Origin: Akkermansia muciniphila
Lineage (GTDB): Bacteria > Verrucomicrobiota > Verrucomicrobiia > Verrucomicrobiales > Akkermansiaceae
Assembly (NCBI GenBank): GCA_945860285.1
Contig: CAMAQB010000003.1
Span: forward strand, 1-64,000
Length of the DNA stretch: 64,000 nucleotides
Direction: 5' to 3'
This document shows positions 27,719-35,945 of the stretch, piece by piece. The position numbers were made by a program, and so were the translations under genes. Under the pieces are notes generated by a model. The model saw only the letters and a program-made list of their open reading frames with translations. It searched no databases and had not been told where the DNA came from. How positions within the stretch are numbered: the stretch's first letter is position 1; every line of letters begins with the position of its first letter.

Positions 27719-28615
27719 TCAGACACTGACGGCGGTGGATCTTTTCCAGCTTGAGAATCCGTAGAGAGCGATGGCAAGCCAGATCAGGGCGAACGAGACG
27801 GTGCGCTCCGGGGTCATGGGTTCGTGATAAATCCGCCAAGCGACGAGCCATTGCAGTGTCGGACTCAGAAATTGCAGGATGCCCAGAGTGGTCAGCGGGA
27901 TATTCCTGGTGGCGTGACCAAAAAGCAACAGCGGTGTGCTGGTGGCGACTCCCGTGAACATCAACAACAGACTCTGTTGATTGAAATTCGCGAGAGTGCT
28001 GGTGATCGTGGGTGGCACGACACACAGCCAGACCAGCGCGATGGGCGTGAGCAACAGGGTTTCGATGCCGAGTCCCGGCAGCGATGAAAGCGGGGATTTT
28101 TTACGAACCACGGCGTAGAGTGAAAATGTCAGAGCGAGAGTCAGTGCGACCCACGGAAACCCGTGCACGCCGTGAAATTGGCAGGCCACGCCGAGCAGGG
28201 CGATGGCGATGGAGATTTTCTGGCCCCGCGAGTGGGTTTCCCCGAACAGGCAGTAGCCGAACAGCATGTTCACGAAGGGATTGAGATAGTAACCGAGAGA
28301 GGTTTCGAGAATCCGTTCCTGCAATGTGGCCCACACATAGAGCAGCCAGTTGGCCGCAAGCAGAAGGCCGGAAAGCAGATGCCAAATGAAGATTTTCGGA
28401 TTACCGAGCTGCCGCCAGGTGGCAGCCGCGTTTTTCTGCAGTGCGAGAATGCTCCACAGGACCAGCACCGACCAGATCGTGCGGTGCGCGATGATGCTGG
28501 TGGCGGGCAGCCCTTGCAGGCATTTCCAGAACATCGGCAACACGCCCCAGAGAAAAAACGCCCCGAGCGCCGAAAGGATTCCTTCCGGCGGCGTTCGTGG
28601 CGATGACTTGGACAC
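27719..28615 (-). CDS. rarD: RarD/EamA family transporter
   Basis: An inner-membrane drug/metabolite exporter family protein of 298 residues with about ten membrane segments. RarD features include GILSALGAFFLWGVLPMFWK at the N-terminus, ANWLLYVWA, the LGYYLNPFVNMLFGYCLFGE signature and FLSPTLQWLVAWRIY. The start is a GTG at 28615; no ATG lies nearby in frame. It is a separate gene between the LysR-like gene and the nitroreductase. Substrate unknown. Confidence 0.88.
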   Translation of the reverse strand: MSKSSPRTPPEGILSALGAFFLWGVLPMFWKCLQGLPATSIIAHRTIWSVLVLWSILALQKNAAATWRQLGNPKIFIWHLLSGLLLAANWLLYVWATLQERILETSLGYYLNPFVNMLFGYCLFGETHSRGQKISIAIALLGVACQFHGVHGFPWVALTLALTFSLYAVVRKKSPLSSLPGLGIETLLLTPIALVWLCVVPPTITSTLANFNQQSLLLMFTGVATSTPLLLFGHATRNIPLTTLGILQFLSPTLQWLVAWRIYHEPMTPERTVSFALIWLAIALYGFSSWKRSTAVSV

Positions 28616-28639
28616 AGAGGCGTTTCGCAGGCTCGATGT

Positions 28640-29290
28640 TTATCGCAGGACGCTGACAACCTGCTCCAGGGGAAAACGCGCCTTGGCGGCGTTTGCGTAC
28701 TTGTCGCTTTCACAGCGGTAGCCGAGCGCGCAGGCGACGACCGTGCGATAGCCGGTGTTCTTTAGCGAAAGTGTTAGATCGTAGCCTTCGGGCGACATTC
28801 CTTCCATCGGACAGGAGTCGACCCCGAGCACCGCGGCCGATGTCATCAACTGGCCGAGTGCGATGTAAACCTGCCGGGTGCTCCACTGGAGCAGTTGATC
28901 GTCGCTCATCGCCGTGACGAATTGCATGATCATGCCTTGCAATGGGGCAAGTTTCTCAAGAGGGGTCGATTGCGTTTTTGCGAGGCATTCGATCCATTCC
29001 TGCACGTCGGTGGCATCGATTTTCTCCTTCACGGCCAGCACAATGAAATGCGAGGCATCGGTGACTTGCGCCTGCCCCCATGAATGGTTGCGTAGTTCCT
29101 CGCGCAATCCGGGATTTTCAACGACAATGAATTTCCAAGGCTGCAAGCCAAAGGATGAGGGGCTGAGGTGAAGCGACTCGATCAATGAAGAGATGAGTTC
29201 GGCAGGCAGTTTTTTTGCAGCGTCGAATGATTTCGTGGCATAGCGCCATTGCAGCGCGTCGATGAGTTGGGTGTGGGATATGTGATTCAT
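28640..29290 (-). CDS. Nitroreductase family NAD(P)H oxidoreductase
   Basis: An FMN-dependent nitroreductase of 216 residues (NfsB-like). FMN-binding residues are visible in the N-terminal ALQWRYATKSFDAAKKL, in LSPSSFGLQPWKFIVV and in the C-terminal YRTVVACALGYRCESDKYA. It probably reduces quinones or nitro compounds in the cytoplasm. Its ATG overlaps the stop of the upstream DUF1858/rhodanese gene by 4 nt, so the two are co-translated. It is also followed closely by rarD on the same strand. Confidence 0.88.
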   Translation of the reverse strand: MNHISHTQLIDALQWRYATKSFDAAKKLPAELISSLIESLHLSPSSFGLQPWKFIVVENPGLREELRNHSWGQAQVTDASHFIVLAVKEKIDATDVQEWIECLAKTQSTPLEKLAPLQGMIMQFVTAMSDDQLLQWSTRQVYIALGQLMTSAAVLGVDSCPMEGMSPEGYDLTLSLKNTGYRTVVACALGYRCESDKYANAAKARFPLEQVVSVLR

Positions 29291-29829
29291 GATTCGATTT
29301 CGATTTGATAACGGGGGAGAGCAGGGTCGATTTCACGACTCCAGGCATCGATGCCACCCCGCATCACCCGGGTATTTTTCATGCCGTGGCCCAAAAACCA
29401 CGCGCAGGTATCGAGCGCGTTTTTGCCGAGGTGATCATATATAATGATTTCCTGATCGGGATTGTCCGCGAACAATTGCCGCTGCAGATCCTGGGTGAGA
29501 AAATGGCTGCCTGCGATCGCCACCGCCTCGTGTTCCTCTCGCGTGCGGCAGTCGAGCAGCACCGGCGGAGGGTTATTTGCAAGGCGCGATTTCACCTCCT
29601 GAACGGGAATGAGTAGTGACAGGTCGTGCTCGTGGGCCGCCTTCAGATGGTCGATCATTTCCTGCGGGGGAATGTCGCCGCTGCGCGCGCAAAGAGACGA
29701 CAGGGCTTCTTCGGCGGGGAAACCGCACGACTGGCAACCGCCGAGGTGGTAGCGTGCGAACAATGCCCGCCGGGCACCTGGATAGGCGGCGAGAATTTCT
29801 CCCATGCTGGTTTCCGGCGTGATCTTCAT
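29287..29829 (-). CDS. DUF1858 plus rhodanese-like protein, catalytic Cys absent
   Basis: A 180-residue two-domain protein. Residues 1-65 form a DUF1858-type domain with a Cys pair in GGCQSCGF, a possible metal or redox site. Residues 85-172 form a rhodanese fold (VLLDCRTREEHEAVAIAGS at the start, VMRGGIDAWSREIDP at the end). The active-site loop reads YDHLGKNALD, where the catalytic Cys of YCxxGxRS is replaced by Asp. Sulfurtransfer by the usual mechanism is therefore unlikely and a binding role is more probable. It is coupled by overlap to the nitroreductase. Confidence 0.82.
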   Translation of the reverse strand: MKITPETSMGEILAAYPGARRALFARYHLGGCQSCGFPAEEALSSLCARSGDIPPQEMIDHLKAAHEHDLSLLIPVQEVKSRLANNPPPVLLDCRTREEHEAVAIAGSHFLTQDLQRQLFADNPDQEIIIYDHLGKNALDTCAWFLGHGMKNTRVMRGGIDAWSREIDPALPRYQIEIES

Positions 29830-29914
29830 TGATTGATGCGAGCCACCGTAGCGGTGAAATCAAAATTTTCCACTGTTTCCCATCGATGAATTGTGTCATG
29901 CTGTCTCCCCGACC

Positions 29915-30751
29915 ATGAAAGACGAGGACGACTTGAAAATTCCCCTGCTGCCGAACTTGATGACGGCGGGCAATTTATGTTGCGGATTTTTGGCCGTGCT
30001 TTCTGTTTTTTATGGAGTGATGGAGGCATCGAAATCAGGAACCTATGATTTCCTGGAGGCGAAAAAGTACTATGAAACGGCGATCCTGTTGATTTTCGGA
30101 TCCTGTATTTTTGATTTGCTCGACGGGAGAATGGCGCGCATCACCGGTCAGGACTCGCCGTTTGGTCGGGAGTTCGATTCCCTCGCAGACATCGTATCGT
30201 TCGGCATGGCACCGGCGATGCTCGTTGCCAAAGCGGTGCTTTTTCCGCTGCCTAACAACGTCGGCTGGGGCATCGCCCTCGTCTATCTTCTCTGCGGCGC
30301 GATGCGGCTTGCGCGCTTCAATTGCCTGGCCCAGCTGCCGAAAAAACCGGGCGACAACGGCGACTTTACCGGCATTCCCATTCCCATGGCAGCGGGATTC
30401 ATTGCCTCGCTGACGATGCTGATCATCAATGTCTATGAAAACGACAAGCTGATCGGACCGTGGAAATACATCCTTGCCGCGGCGATGTTTGGTCTGTCGT
30501 TCCTGATGATGAGCAAGGTGCGCTATCCGAGCTTCAAGAAGGTTGATTTCAAGACCCGCGGATCCTTGTGGACCGTGATGGGCGCGGCACTCGCCCTTGT
30601 GCTCGTTGTGCGTTTCCGCTATCAGGGCCCTGTGGTGTTGTTCGGCGCCTATCTTGTGTATGGGCTTGTCCGACCACTGATTTCGAAACGGCTGCAAAAG
30701 GACATCGAGTGGGATGACGACGACGAACCGGAGAATACATCGCAGCCGTGA
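29915..30751 (+). CDS. pssA: CDP-diacylglycerol--serine O-phosphatidyltransferase
   Basis: Makes phosphatidylserine, precursor of phosphatidylethanolamine, in the inner membrane. The ATG at 29915 gives 278 residues. The CDP-alcohol phosphatidyltransferase motif is complete: DLLDGRMARITGQDSPFGREFDSLAD. It begins LLPNLMTAGNLCCGFLAV, as in PssA, and has about seven membrane segments and an acidic C-terminus. Its stop overlaps the GTG of pth. The serine specificity rests on the PssA-like N-terminus, so a related alcohol is a lesser possibility. Confidence 0.9.
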   Translation: MKDEDDLKIPLLPNLMTAGNLCCGFLAVLSVFYGVMEASKSGTYDFLEAKKYYETAILLIFGSCIFDLLDGRMARITGQDSPFGREFDSLADIVSFGMAPAMLVAKAVLFPLPNNVGWGIALVYLLCGAMRLARFNCLAQLPKKPGDNGDFTGIPIPMAAGFIASLTMLIINVYENDKLIGPWKYILAAAMFGLSFLMMSKVRYPSFKKVDFKTRGSLWTVMGAALALVLVVRFRYQGPVVLFGAYLVYGLVRPLISKRLQKDIEWDDDDEPENTSQP

Positions 30752-31353
30752 ATCCGATCCGCATGGTAGTGGGACTGGGCAATCCAGGCCGCGAGTATGA
30801 ATCCACACGTCACAACGTGGGTTTCATAGTGCTCGACCGTCTGGCGGGGGAAAAGCGCGTGTCATTCGAACTTCACGCCCGCTGGGAAAGCAGCGTGGCC
30901 AAGTTTCCCGTCGATGAGGTTTTGCTCGTGAAGCCGCTGACCTTCATGAACCTGAGCGGCAGGGGGGTGGGAAAAATCGCCCGGTTCTTCAAATGGCAGC
31001 CCCACCAGATCCTGGTGGTCTATGACGATGCCGCGCTCGATCTGGGCCGAATCCGCATCCGGGAAAAAGGCAGTCATGGTGGCCACAATGGCATTCGTTC
31101 GCTCATCGAACACCTGGGCACGGATGCCTTTCCCCGCATCAAATTGGGTATCGGTTCCAAGGAACAAGCCTCGATGGTCGGTCATGTGCTCGGCAAGTTC
31201 TCCGAGTCCGAGCAAGAAAGTTTGCAAAACATGCTTGCCATGGCAGCAAATGCTGTGCAAGATTCGCTCTCCCGAGGCATTGCCACCGCGGCGCATATTT
31301 ACAATACAATCGGCAATCAATCACTCAAGAAGTCAAATGAGCAGGAAATATGA
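30748..31353 (+). CDS. pth: Peptidyl-tRNA hydrolase
   Basis: Releases tRNA from peptidyl-tRNA that drops off the ribosome. The family core is intact: MVVGLGNPGREYESTRHNVGF with the catalytic His, LTFMNLSGRGVG with Asn, and DDAALDLGRIRIREKGSHGGHNGIRSL. The start is either the GTG at 30748, overlapping the pssA stop (GTGA), or the ATG at 30763; the overlap favours coupled translation from the GTG. The C-terminus overlaps rpsF by 17 bp. Confidence 0.93.
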   Translation: MNPIRMVVGLGNPGREYESTRHNVGFIVLDRLAGEKRVSFELHARWESSVAKFPVDEVLLVKPLTFMNLSGRGVGKIARFFKWQPHQILVVYDDAALDLGRIRIREKGSHGGHNGIRSLIEHLGTDAFPRIKLGIGSKEQASMVGHVLGKFSESEQESLQNMLAMAANAVQDSLSRGIATAAHIYNTIGNQSLKKSNEQEI

Positions 31354-31624
31354 AGGAATCGTGGTTCTCAACACCAAGGGAACCGATGGCGGCGTTGAAG
31401 ATTTGGTCAGCGTTGTTTCAAAGGAAATGGAGGCCGAGGGTGCGAAAATTTCCGAGGTTCAGGATCTCGGACGGCGCAAATTTGCCTATGCGTCCGATCA
31501 TCTGGAATCGGGCCATTACATCAACTACGCTTTTGCCGCGGAACCCGCCGCGATCGAAAAAATCAAAGGTCGCCTGCGTCTGAACAATCACGTCCATCTG
31601 CAATATTTCCAACGCAAGGGCTGA
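31337..31624 (+). CDS. rpsF: 30S ribosomal protein S6
   Basis: A small-subunit ribosomal protein of 95 residues. The ATG at 31337 (MSRKYEGIVVLNTKG) is the correct start; the much longer track ORF is an upstream extension in the pth region. S6 marks are DLGRRKFAYASDHLESGHYINYAF and the C-terminal LNNHVHLQYFQRKG. It overlaps the end of pth and precedes ssb, the common rpsF-ssb order, but without rpsR following. Confidence 0.95.
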   Translation: MSRKYEGIVVLNTKGTDGGVEDLVSVVSKEMEAEGAKISEVQDLGRRKFAYASDHLESGHYINYAFAAEPAAIEKIKGRLRLNNHVHLQYFQRKG

Positions 31625-31638
31625 TCCACAGTGAAGAT

Positions 31639-31658
31639 TGTTCTTTTGAACACTTTTT
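31639..31658 (+). terminator. Weak hairpin with T run after rpsF
   Basis: A 5-bp stem (TGTTC-TTTT-GAACA) followed by C and five T, 15 bp past the rpsF stop. It is weak but sits just before the ssb promoter, so it may partly separate ssb from rpsF. Confidence 0.35.
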
Positions 31659-31660
31659 GA

Positions 31661-31688
31661 TTGACATGCGATTTCTGGATGCTAGCTT
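31661..31688 (+). promoter_or_regulatory. Promoter of ssb
   Basis: A consensus -35 TTGACA (31661-31666), 16-bp spacer and TAGCTT (31683-31688). The predicted start is only a few bases before the ssb ATG at 31698, again suggesting a very short leader. Confidence 0.45.
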
Positions 31689-31697
31689 CGCACGACT

Positions 31698-32180
31698 ATG
31701 GCAAATTTAAACAAAGTATTGTTGCTGGGCAATTTGACCCGCGACCCTGAACTGCGCTACACGCCGAAAGGAACGGCGGTGGCCGATATTGGCGTGGCGA
31801 TCAATCGCGTTTGGAACAACGAGCAGAATCAACGTCAGGAGGAAACCACTTTTGTGGACATCACCCTCTGGGGGCGCCAGGCGGAAATCGCGCAGCAGTA
31901 TCTGACCAAGGGCAGGGGAGTATTCATTGAGGGTCGCCTGCAAATGGACACCTGGGAGGACAAGGCCTCCGGTCAAAAACGCAGCAAACTCAAGGTGGTT
32001 GCGGAAAGTCTTCAGTTCATGCCGGACGGCAAGGGCAATGCGGGTGGTGGTTTTTCGTCCTCCGCTGGAGCCTCGGCGAATGGTTCGGCCCCGCGCTCGC
32101 AGCACTCGGCTCCTCCGCAAGGGGGCTCTTCCATGGAAGAGGGCGGGTTCAACGAGGATGACGATGCCATTCCTTTTTGA
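31698..32180 (+). CDS. ssb: Single-stranded DNA-binding protein
   Basis: Coats single-stranded DNA in replication and repair. The 160-residue protein has the OB fold (NKVLLLGNLTRDPELRYTPKGTAVADIGVAINRVW, then TFVDITLWGRQAE). A Gly/Ser/Ala-rich linker (about 112-150) leads to the acidic partner-binding tip ending DDDAIPF. It has its own promoter after rpsF. Confidence 0.96.
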   Translation: MANLNKVLLLGNLTRDPELRYTPKGTAVADIGVAINRVWNNEQNQRQEETTFVDITLWGRQAEIAQQYLTKGRGVFIEGRLQMDTWEDKASGQKRSKLKVVAESLQFMPDGKGNAGGGFSSSAGASANGSAPRSQHSAPPQGGSSMEEGGFNEDDDAIPF

Positions 32181-32199
32181 ATTCCTCATTTCGAAGGAC

Positions 32200-33024
32200 T
32201 TACCGGAAGCCGGAGAGCCGAAACAAACGCGCGGCGTTTTGCGTGGTTACATCGCCGCATTGACGAATTGAAACTCCTCTGAGTTTCGCCAGTTCGGTCA
32301 GAGTGATAGGGAGGTCTGCGGGATGGTGGTAGTTGTCCCGATGATAATTTCCCTGGAAGATTTCCGGAGGTGCCATGTCCGGGGCATCGGTTTCGATCAG
32401 CAATCGATCATCGGGAATATGTCGAAATGTCAGCATGGTTTGCTGCTTGCGGGGGTGCAGGAAATACCCGGAAAATGAAAAATGCGCACCCCGCCTGCAC
32501 AGCGATGGCACATGTTCACGCGGACCGTTGTAAGAATGCAGGAGAAAATCGGGCAGCGGCGGCGAGGAATCCAAGAGTCCGATGAACTGCGGCCAGGCCT
32601 TCAGGCAGTGAATGGTGAGTGGCCGGTCGAATTCCCGGCTGAGTTGCATGTGGATTTTGAAAACCTCTGCTTGATCATCGATGTCGGCATCCCTCATCCA
32701 CAGGTCGAGACCGCATTCGCCGATCGAAGCCAGTGGATTTTCCAACAAAAAATGCCGCAGTTTTTCCTGCCACTCTATTGAGCGAGCGCCGGTTTTCCAA
32801 GGGTGAAGCCCGAATGCCGGACTGATCCGTTCGGGATGCGCTTTGTGCAGGGCTTCGACTTCCGGCCAGTCATGCTCGCAGGTGCCGTTGACGATGTTAT
32901 GGACGATGTTTTCATCCTGCATGCTGGCTAGAACATCGGCAAGGTCATCACCGAATCGTTGATCCTGCAGATGATTGTGGGCATCGATCAAAGTGCCCTG
33001 CGCATTGTTGTTTTCCGTTGGCAT
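32200..33024 (-). CDS. TatD family metal-dependent hydrolase
   Basis: A TatD-type amidohydrolase-fold nuclease of 274 residues from ATG 33024. A GTG at 33069, overlapping the RidA stop, is an alternative start. Metal-binding motifs are DAHNHLQ at the N-terminus, FGLHPWKTG, SIGECGLDLW, PLTIHCLKAW and LLIETDAPDM. It is the last gene of a four-gene leftward operon (SecD-head-like, M23, RidA, TatD) and converges on ssb. DNase activity is the family expectation. Confidence 0.88.
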   Translation of the reverse strand: MPTENNNAQGTLIDAHNHLQDQRFGDDLADVLASMQDENIVHNIVNGTCEHDWPEVEALHKAHPERISPAFGLHPWKTGARSIEWQEKLRHFLLENPLASIGECGLDLWMRDADIDDQAEVFKIHMQLSREFDRPLTIHCLKAWPQFIGLLDSSPPLPDFLLHSYNGPREHVPSLCRRGAHFSFSGYFLHPRKQQTMLTFRHIPDDRLLIETDAPDMAPPEIFQGNYHRDNYHHPADLPITLTELAKLRGVSIRQCGDVTTQNAARLFRLSGFR

Positions 33025-33065
33025 GCGTTGACCGACTCCGAGAACCGCAGGACCCGGCAACCTGC

Positions 33066-33521
33066 TCACTCCACTTCGACAGTGAGATTGATTTCGACGG
33101 CCGCGTTGAGAGGCAGTGAGGCGACACCGATGGCGGTGCGGGCGTGCTTTCCTCTGTCGCCGAAAATTTCCAGCAGCAATTCCGATGCGCCGTTGATGAC
33201 CTTCGGGTGATCATAAAAATCCGCAGCGCAACTGACAAAACCATTCACGCTGACAATGCGGGTTACGAGATCGATGCTGCCGATTTCCGCTTCAATCACG
33301 GCGAGCCGGTTGAGCACGATCATCCGCGATGCCTCCTGGCCTTCTTCGATCGAAACGTCGCGCGGAAGCTGGCCGAGGATTTTCTTTTCGCCGTCGATCG
33401 GCAATCCTCCGGAGAGGAAGAGCAGGTTTCCCGTGCGGACACAATTGACATAAGCGGCAAGCGGAACCGGGACTTTCGGCAGCGTGAGTCCGAGTCGGGC
33501 GAGATTTTCTGAAGCGGTCAT
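33066..33521 (-). CDS. RidA family (YjgF/YER057c) protein
   Basis: A RidA-family protein of 151 residues; RidA enzymes hydrolyse reactive imines such as 2-aminoacrylate. The ATG at 33521 (MTASENLARLGL) is used because the track start is a TTG. Family features are NLLFLSGGLPID, the VIEAEIGSIDLVTRIVSVNGFV region and the C-terminal HARTAIGVASLPLNAAVEINLTVE, where the Arg is the usual catalytic residue. The length and N-terminus resemble the longer YjgH/Rid2-like members. Third gene of the operon. Confidence 0.88.
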   Translation of the reverse strand: MTASENLARLGLTLPKVPVPLAAYVNCVRTGNLLFLSGGLPIDGEKKILGQLPRDVSIEEGQEASRMIVLNRLAVIEAEIGSIDLVTRIVSVNGFVSCAADFYDHPKVINGASELLLEIFGDRGKHARTAIGVASLPLNAAVEINLTVEVE

Positions 33522-33542
33522 GGGCGGTATCGACAATCGTTG

Positions 33543-34598
33543 TTAGGGTTTCTTTTTCTCAAGCGGCGCGGCGGCGGGAATGGCGGCGGCGGGGAATTTT
33601 CCGGAGATATGGTTGATCAGCTTGATGCCGGCGGGAGAAAGACTGGCGGTATTGCCGCTGCCGCTGAGGAGCCCGCGGGTTTTGTACCCATGAGGCACGT
33701 CCGATGGCCTGACCATCGTGACCGTCGGCTGTGTCACCTTGCGGTCGCTGGCGGTGATCGCCAGAGGCATGCCGGTCTCGGAGAAAGAAAGTTCCCACGA
33801 CAGGCTGGGCTTGGCATCATTGGAGCGGAGCATCCACGGGTAGCGCGTTGCCAGATCCAGTGGGCCTTCGTTGGGAATGGTTGCTTTGAAATACACGGGA
33901 AAACTGCCGAGAAATTGCGAGACCGTGATGTCGGGTTTGTTTTTGTGGGCGAGAAAAAACGATGCGACATCGAGGCCCGCGAGGTTCACGCCGTTGAAGG
34001 CACCATGAAACCCTGGTGTCTTGCCTACGCTGTCGTCATACCGGCTGTGGAGCATGAGGGCCAGCTCCAGATGGCAGTGGGCGCGCTCGCGGGTGATGCC
34101 GTCGCCGGTGAACCCCATGCGGCCGAGTGCACCGCCTTTGGCCACCGGGTCGCCGACCTTGCAGTTGACCTCCGCGAGATGTGCGTAGAGGCTGTATACG
34201 GGCGAGTCCTCCCAGGTGTGTTCGACAACCACGTATTTCCCATAATTGCTGCGACCCGCGGCATCGCTGACGTAGGCGACTTTTCCTGCGGCGATGGAGG
34301 ATACGGGATCCAGAGGATTGCCTGCCTTGTCACGATTGACCGGCGAAATGTCGATGCCTTCGTGAAACTTTGTTTGCAGAACTTGGTTGCCCACCCGCAC
34401 GCTGGTGCGCACAAAACCATAACATCCCGCTTCCCATGGCTGGGTATGTGCGCCCTCGAAAAACCGGTCCACATACATGTAGAATTTTTCCGGATTGCCG
34501 CTCAGTAGATTGTTGTTTTCCGTAGGCAGTTGGATGTCAACGGCCGGGGAAACGAGAGGAAAGCATGCAACAAGTAAGGTCGGCAGGCGCATCGACAT
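33543..34598 (-). CDS. Secreted M23 family metallopeptidase
   Basis: Probably cleaves peptidoglycan cross-links in the periplasm. The start at ATG 34598 gives a signal sequence (MSMRLPTLLVACFPLVSPA); the track start adds a non-coding-like leader. The LytM domain covers about residues 60-195. Its zinc ligands are in KFHEGIDI (H-x3-D) and AHCHLE (HxH), with YGKYVVVEH and YSLYAHLAEVNCKVGDPV between. The C-terminal 150 residues are not recognised and end PLEKKKP. It follows the SecD-head-like gene by 13 bp. Confidence 0.85.
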   Translation of the reverse strand: MSMRLPTLLVACFPLVSPAVDIQLPTENNNLLSGNPEKFYMYVDRFFEGAHTQPWEAGCYGFVRTSVRVGNQVLQTKFHEGIDISPVNRDKAGNPLDPVSSIAAGKVAYVSDAAGRSNYGKYVVVEHTWEDSPVYSLYAHLAEVNCKVGDPVAKGGALGRMGFTGDGITRERAHCHLELALMLHSRYDDSVGKTPGFHGAFNGVNLAGLDVASFFLAHKNKPDITVSQFLGSFPVYFKATIPNEGPLDLATRYPWMLRSNDAKPSLSWELSFSETGMPLAITASDRKVTQPTVTMVRPSDVPHGYKTRGLLSGSGNTASLSPAGIKLINHISGKFPAAAIPAAAPLEKKKP

Positions 34599-34611
34599 CG
34601 GCGTGGGGGGG

Positions 34612-35088
34612 TTATTTCTTTTCCTTGCCGATTCGCGGCACCAGCTTGTCGTATTCCTTGAGTTCCGCATCCTGGATTCCGTTCCAAATGACGATGAAAC
34701 CATCCTTGATCGGCTGATCGATGATCACATTGTCCACAAAGCGGCCATTGACCACAGCGGCCAGCATCCGGCCCTGGTTGGCGGCGGTGATGTTTTCCAA
34801 CCGGCTGGCAGCGGAACCGCGGAGTCGAAACACCGCGCCGTAATCGACACCGTTGTCGGCGAGGAAAGGGCTGAAAGCCACAATGTCCTTGCTGGTGATG
34901 TCAGGAGCCTTCTGAAAGTAGCGAACTTTGCCGGCCACGGTCTGCGTGTAGATGTTTTTCGGGTTGTTGTTGGCATCGGTTTCCATATGAAAGGAAACCG
35001 CGATGTTCTGCCCTTTTTTGTCGCCAGCATAGGCGGGAAAGGCAAGCAGCAGCAGGATTGGCAGCAGTCGGGACAAACCATGGTTCAT
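34612..35088 (-). CDS. Secreted protein resembling the SecD periplasmic head
   Basis: From ATG 35088 the 158-residue protein starts with a signal peptide (MNHGLSRLLPILLLLAFPAYAGD) and has no other membrane segment. The core VDYGAVFRLRGSAASRLENITAANQGRMLAAVVNGRFVDNVIIDQPIKDGFIVI follows the pattern of the SecD P1 head, where a LAIVLDGKV strand is followed by a short P/I strand. That similarity is by eye only. It is first of a four-gene operon with the M23 peptidase 13 bp downstream. The real function is unknown; an envelope role is likely from the signal and neighbour. Confidence 0.6.
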   Translation of the reverse strand: MNHGLSRLLPILLLLAFPAYAGDKKGQNIAVSFHMETDANNNPKNIYTQTVAGKVRYFQKAPDITSKDIVAFSPFLADNGVDYGAVFRLRGSAASRLENITAANQGRMLAAVVNGRFVDNVIIDQPIKDGFIVIWNGIQDAELKEYDKLVPRIGKEKK

Positions 35089-35193
35089 GCGGTGATGCTG
35101 GGCTGGTTCGAAGGTCATGGCAAGGCAAAGATTGCGGAATCCGTTTGATTTTTCTTCTCGAAATCAGGGGCGTATCCAGTCTATTCTCGGCGC

Positions 35194-35943
35194 ATGGTTT
35201 TTGAAACATCGTCTCTGCCCAAGAACTTTGCCATGGAGCAGGACCTGCTCGACCATCTCGGCAGCAGGTCGGGCTGCCAACGCTGCATTCGTGGTCAGAA
35301 GGGCGAGCTGTTGCTGGTCGTTCACGATGTTCCGCAACCGGGCGTGCCCGAGCGCAAGGCATTGTTTTTTTGGAAGGACCAGGAGAATATCTGGCATGGC
35401 AGCGAGGGACAGGGGCTTCAAGGGCTCTATCATCTGCTGGAAGAATATGGCAAGGCGATCGACGTGCACGAGGCGGTGATCGACGATGCCGACACGGCGA
35501 AGGAGATTTTCGACATTCTCCGTCATGCCGGGCCGCTATCGCGATCGACGAGGAATCTTTACATGGCTCTGCAGGAGGCCCTTGAGAAAAGACCGCAGGA
35601 CAAGGAATTGCGCAACCTGAGCGACCGCGCGCTGGAAAATGAGCGCGCCGCCGATCTGCTTTATGCGGATGCCCGGGTGACTCTGGAGTTCATCCGCGCC
35701 GAGCGGGCGGAAGAACAGGCGAAGTCGGCCGACCGCCTGGCCCGGCTTGGATTCCGTTTGAATCTTTTGGCCGGTTTCTTTCTGCCTCTGGTCGCGCTCG
35801 GCGGCTTGATGGGGATGAATGTGAACCTGCCGCCCTTCACTCACGATGCATTTTGGTACATTGTGGTGGGCGGACTGGTTTTTGGCGCTTTGATCTTTTT
35901 GCTGGTGGGATACAACACCGGCGAAAAGGGCGACGATGTCTGA
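35194..35943 (+). CDS. CorA-like membrane protein
   Basis: A 249-residue protein with the CorA-type C-terminus: two membrane segments (about 190-210 and 222-243), the first ending in the signature GGLMGMNVNLP, whose GMN forms the selectivity filter. The N-terminal part (about 1-185) contains a long charged helix (ELRNLSDRALENERAADLLYADARVTLEFIRAERAEEQAK) but is shorter than the usual CorA cytoplasmic domain. Divalent cation transport is therefore likely but not certain. It converges on mutM with 2 bp between stops. Confidence 0.75.
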   Translation: MVFETSSLPKNFAMEQDLLDHLGSRSGCQRCIRGQKGELLLVVHDVPQPGVPERKALFFWKDQENIWHGSEGQGLQGLYHLLEEYGKAIDVHEAVIDDADTAKEIFDILRHAGPLSRSTRNLYMALQEALEKRPQDKELRNLSDRALENERAADLLYADARVTLEFIRAERAEEQAKSADRLARLGFRLNLLAGFFLPLVALGGLMGMNVNLPPFTHDAFWYIVVGGLVFGALIFLLVGYNTGEKGDDV

Positions 35944-35945
35944 AA

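Noticed and set aside
33540-34508. 322-codon + strand ORF opposite the M23 peptidase
   Set aside because: Antisense shadow; the M23 zinc motifs and signal peptide are on the minus strand.
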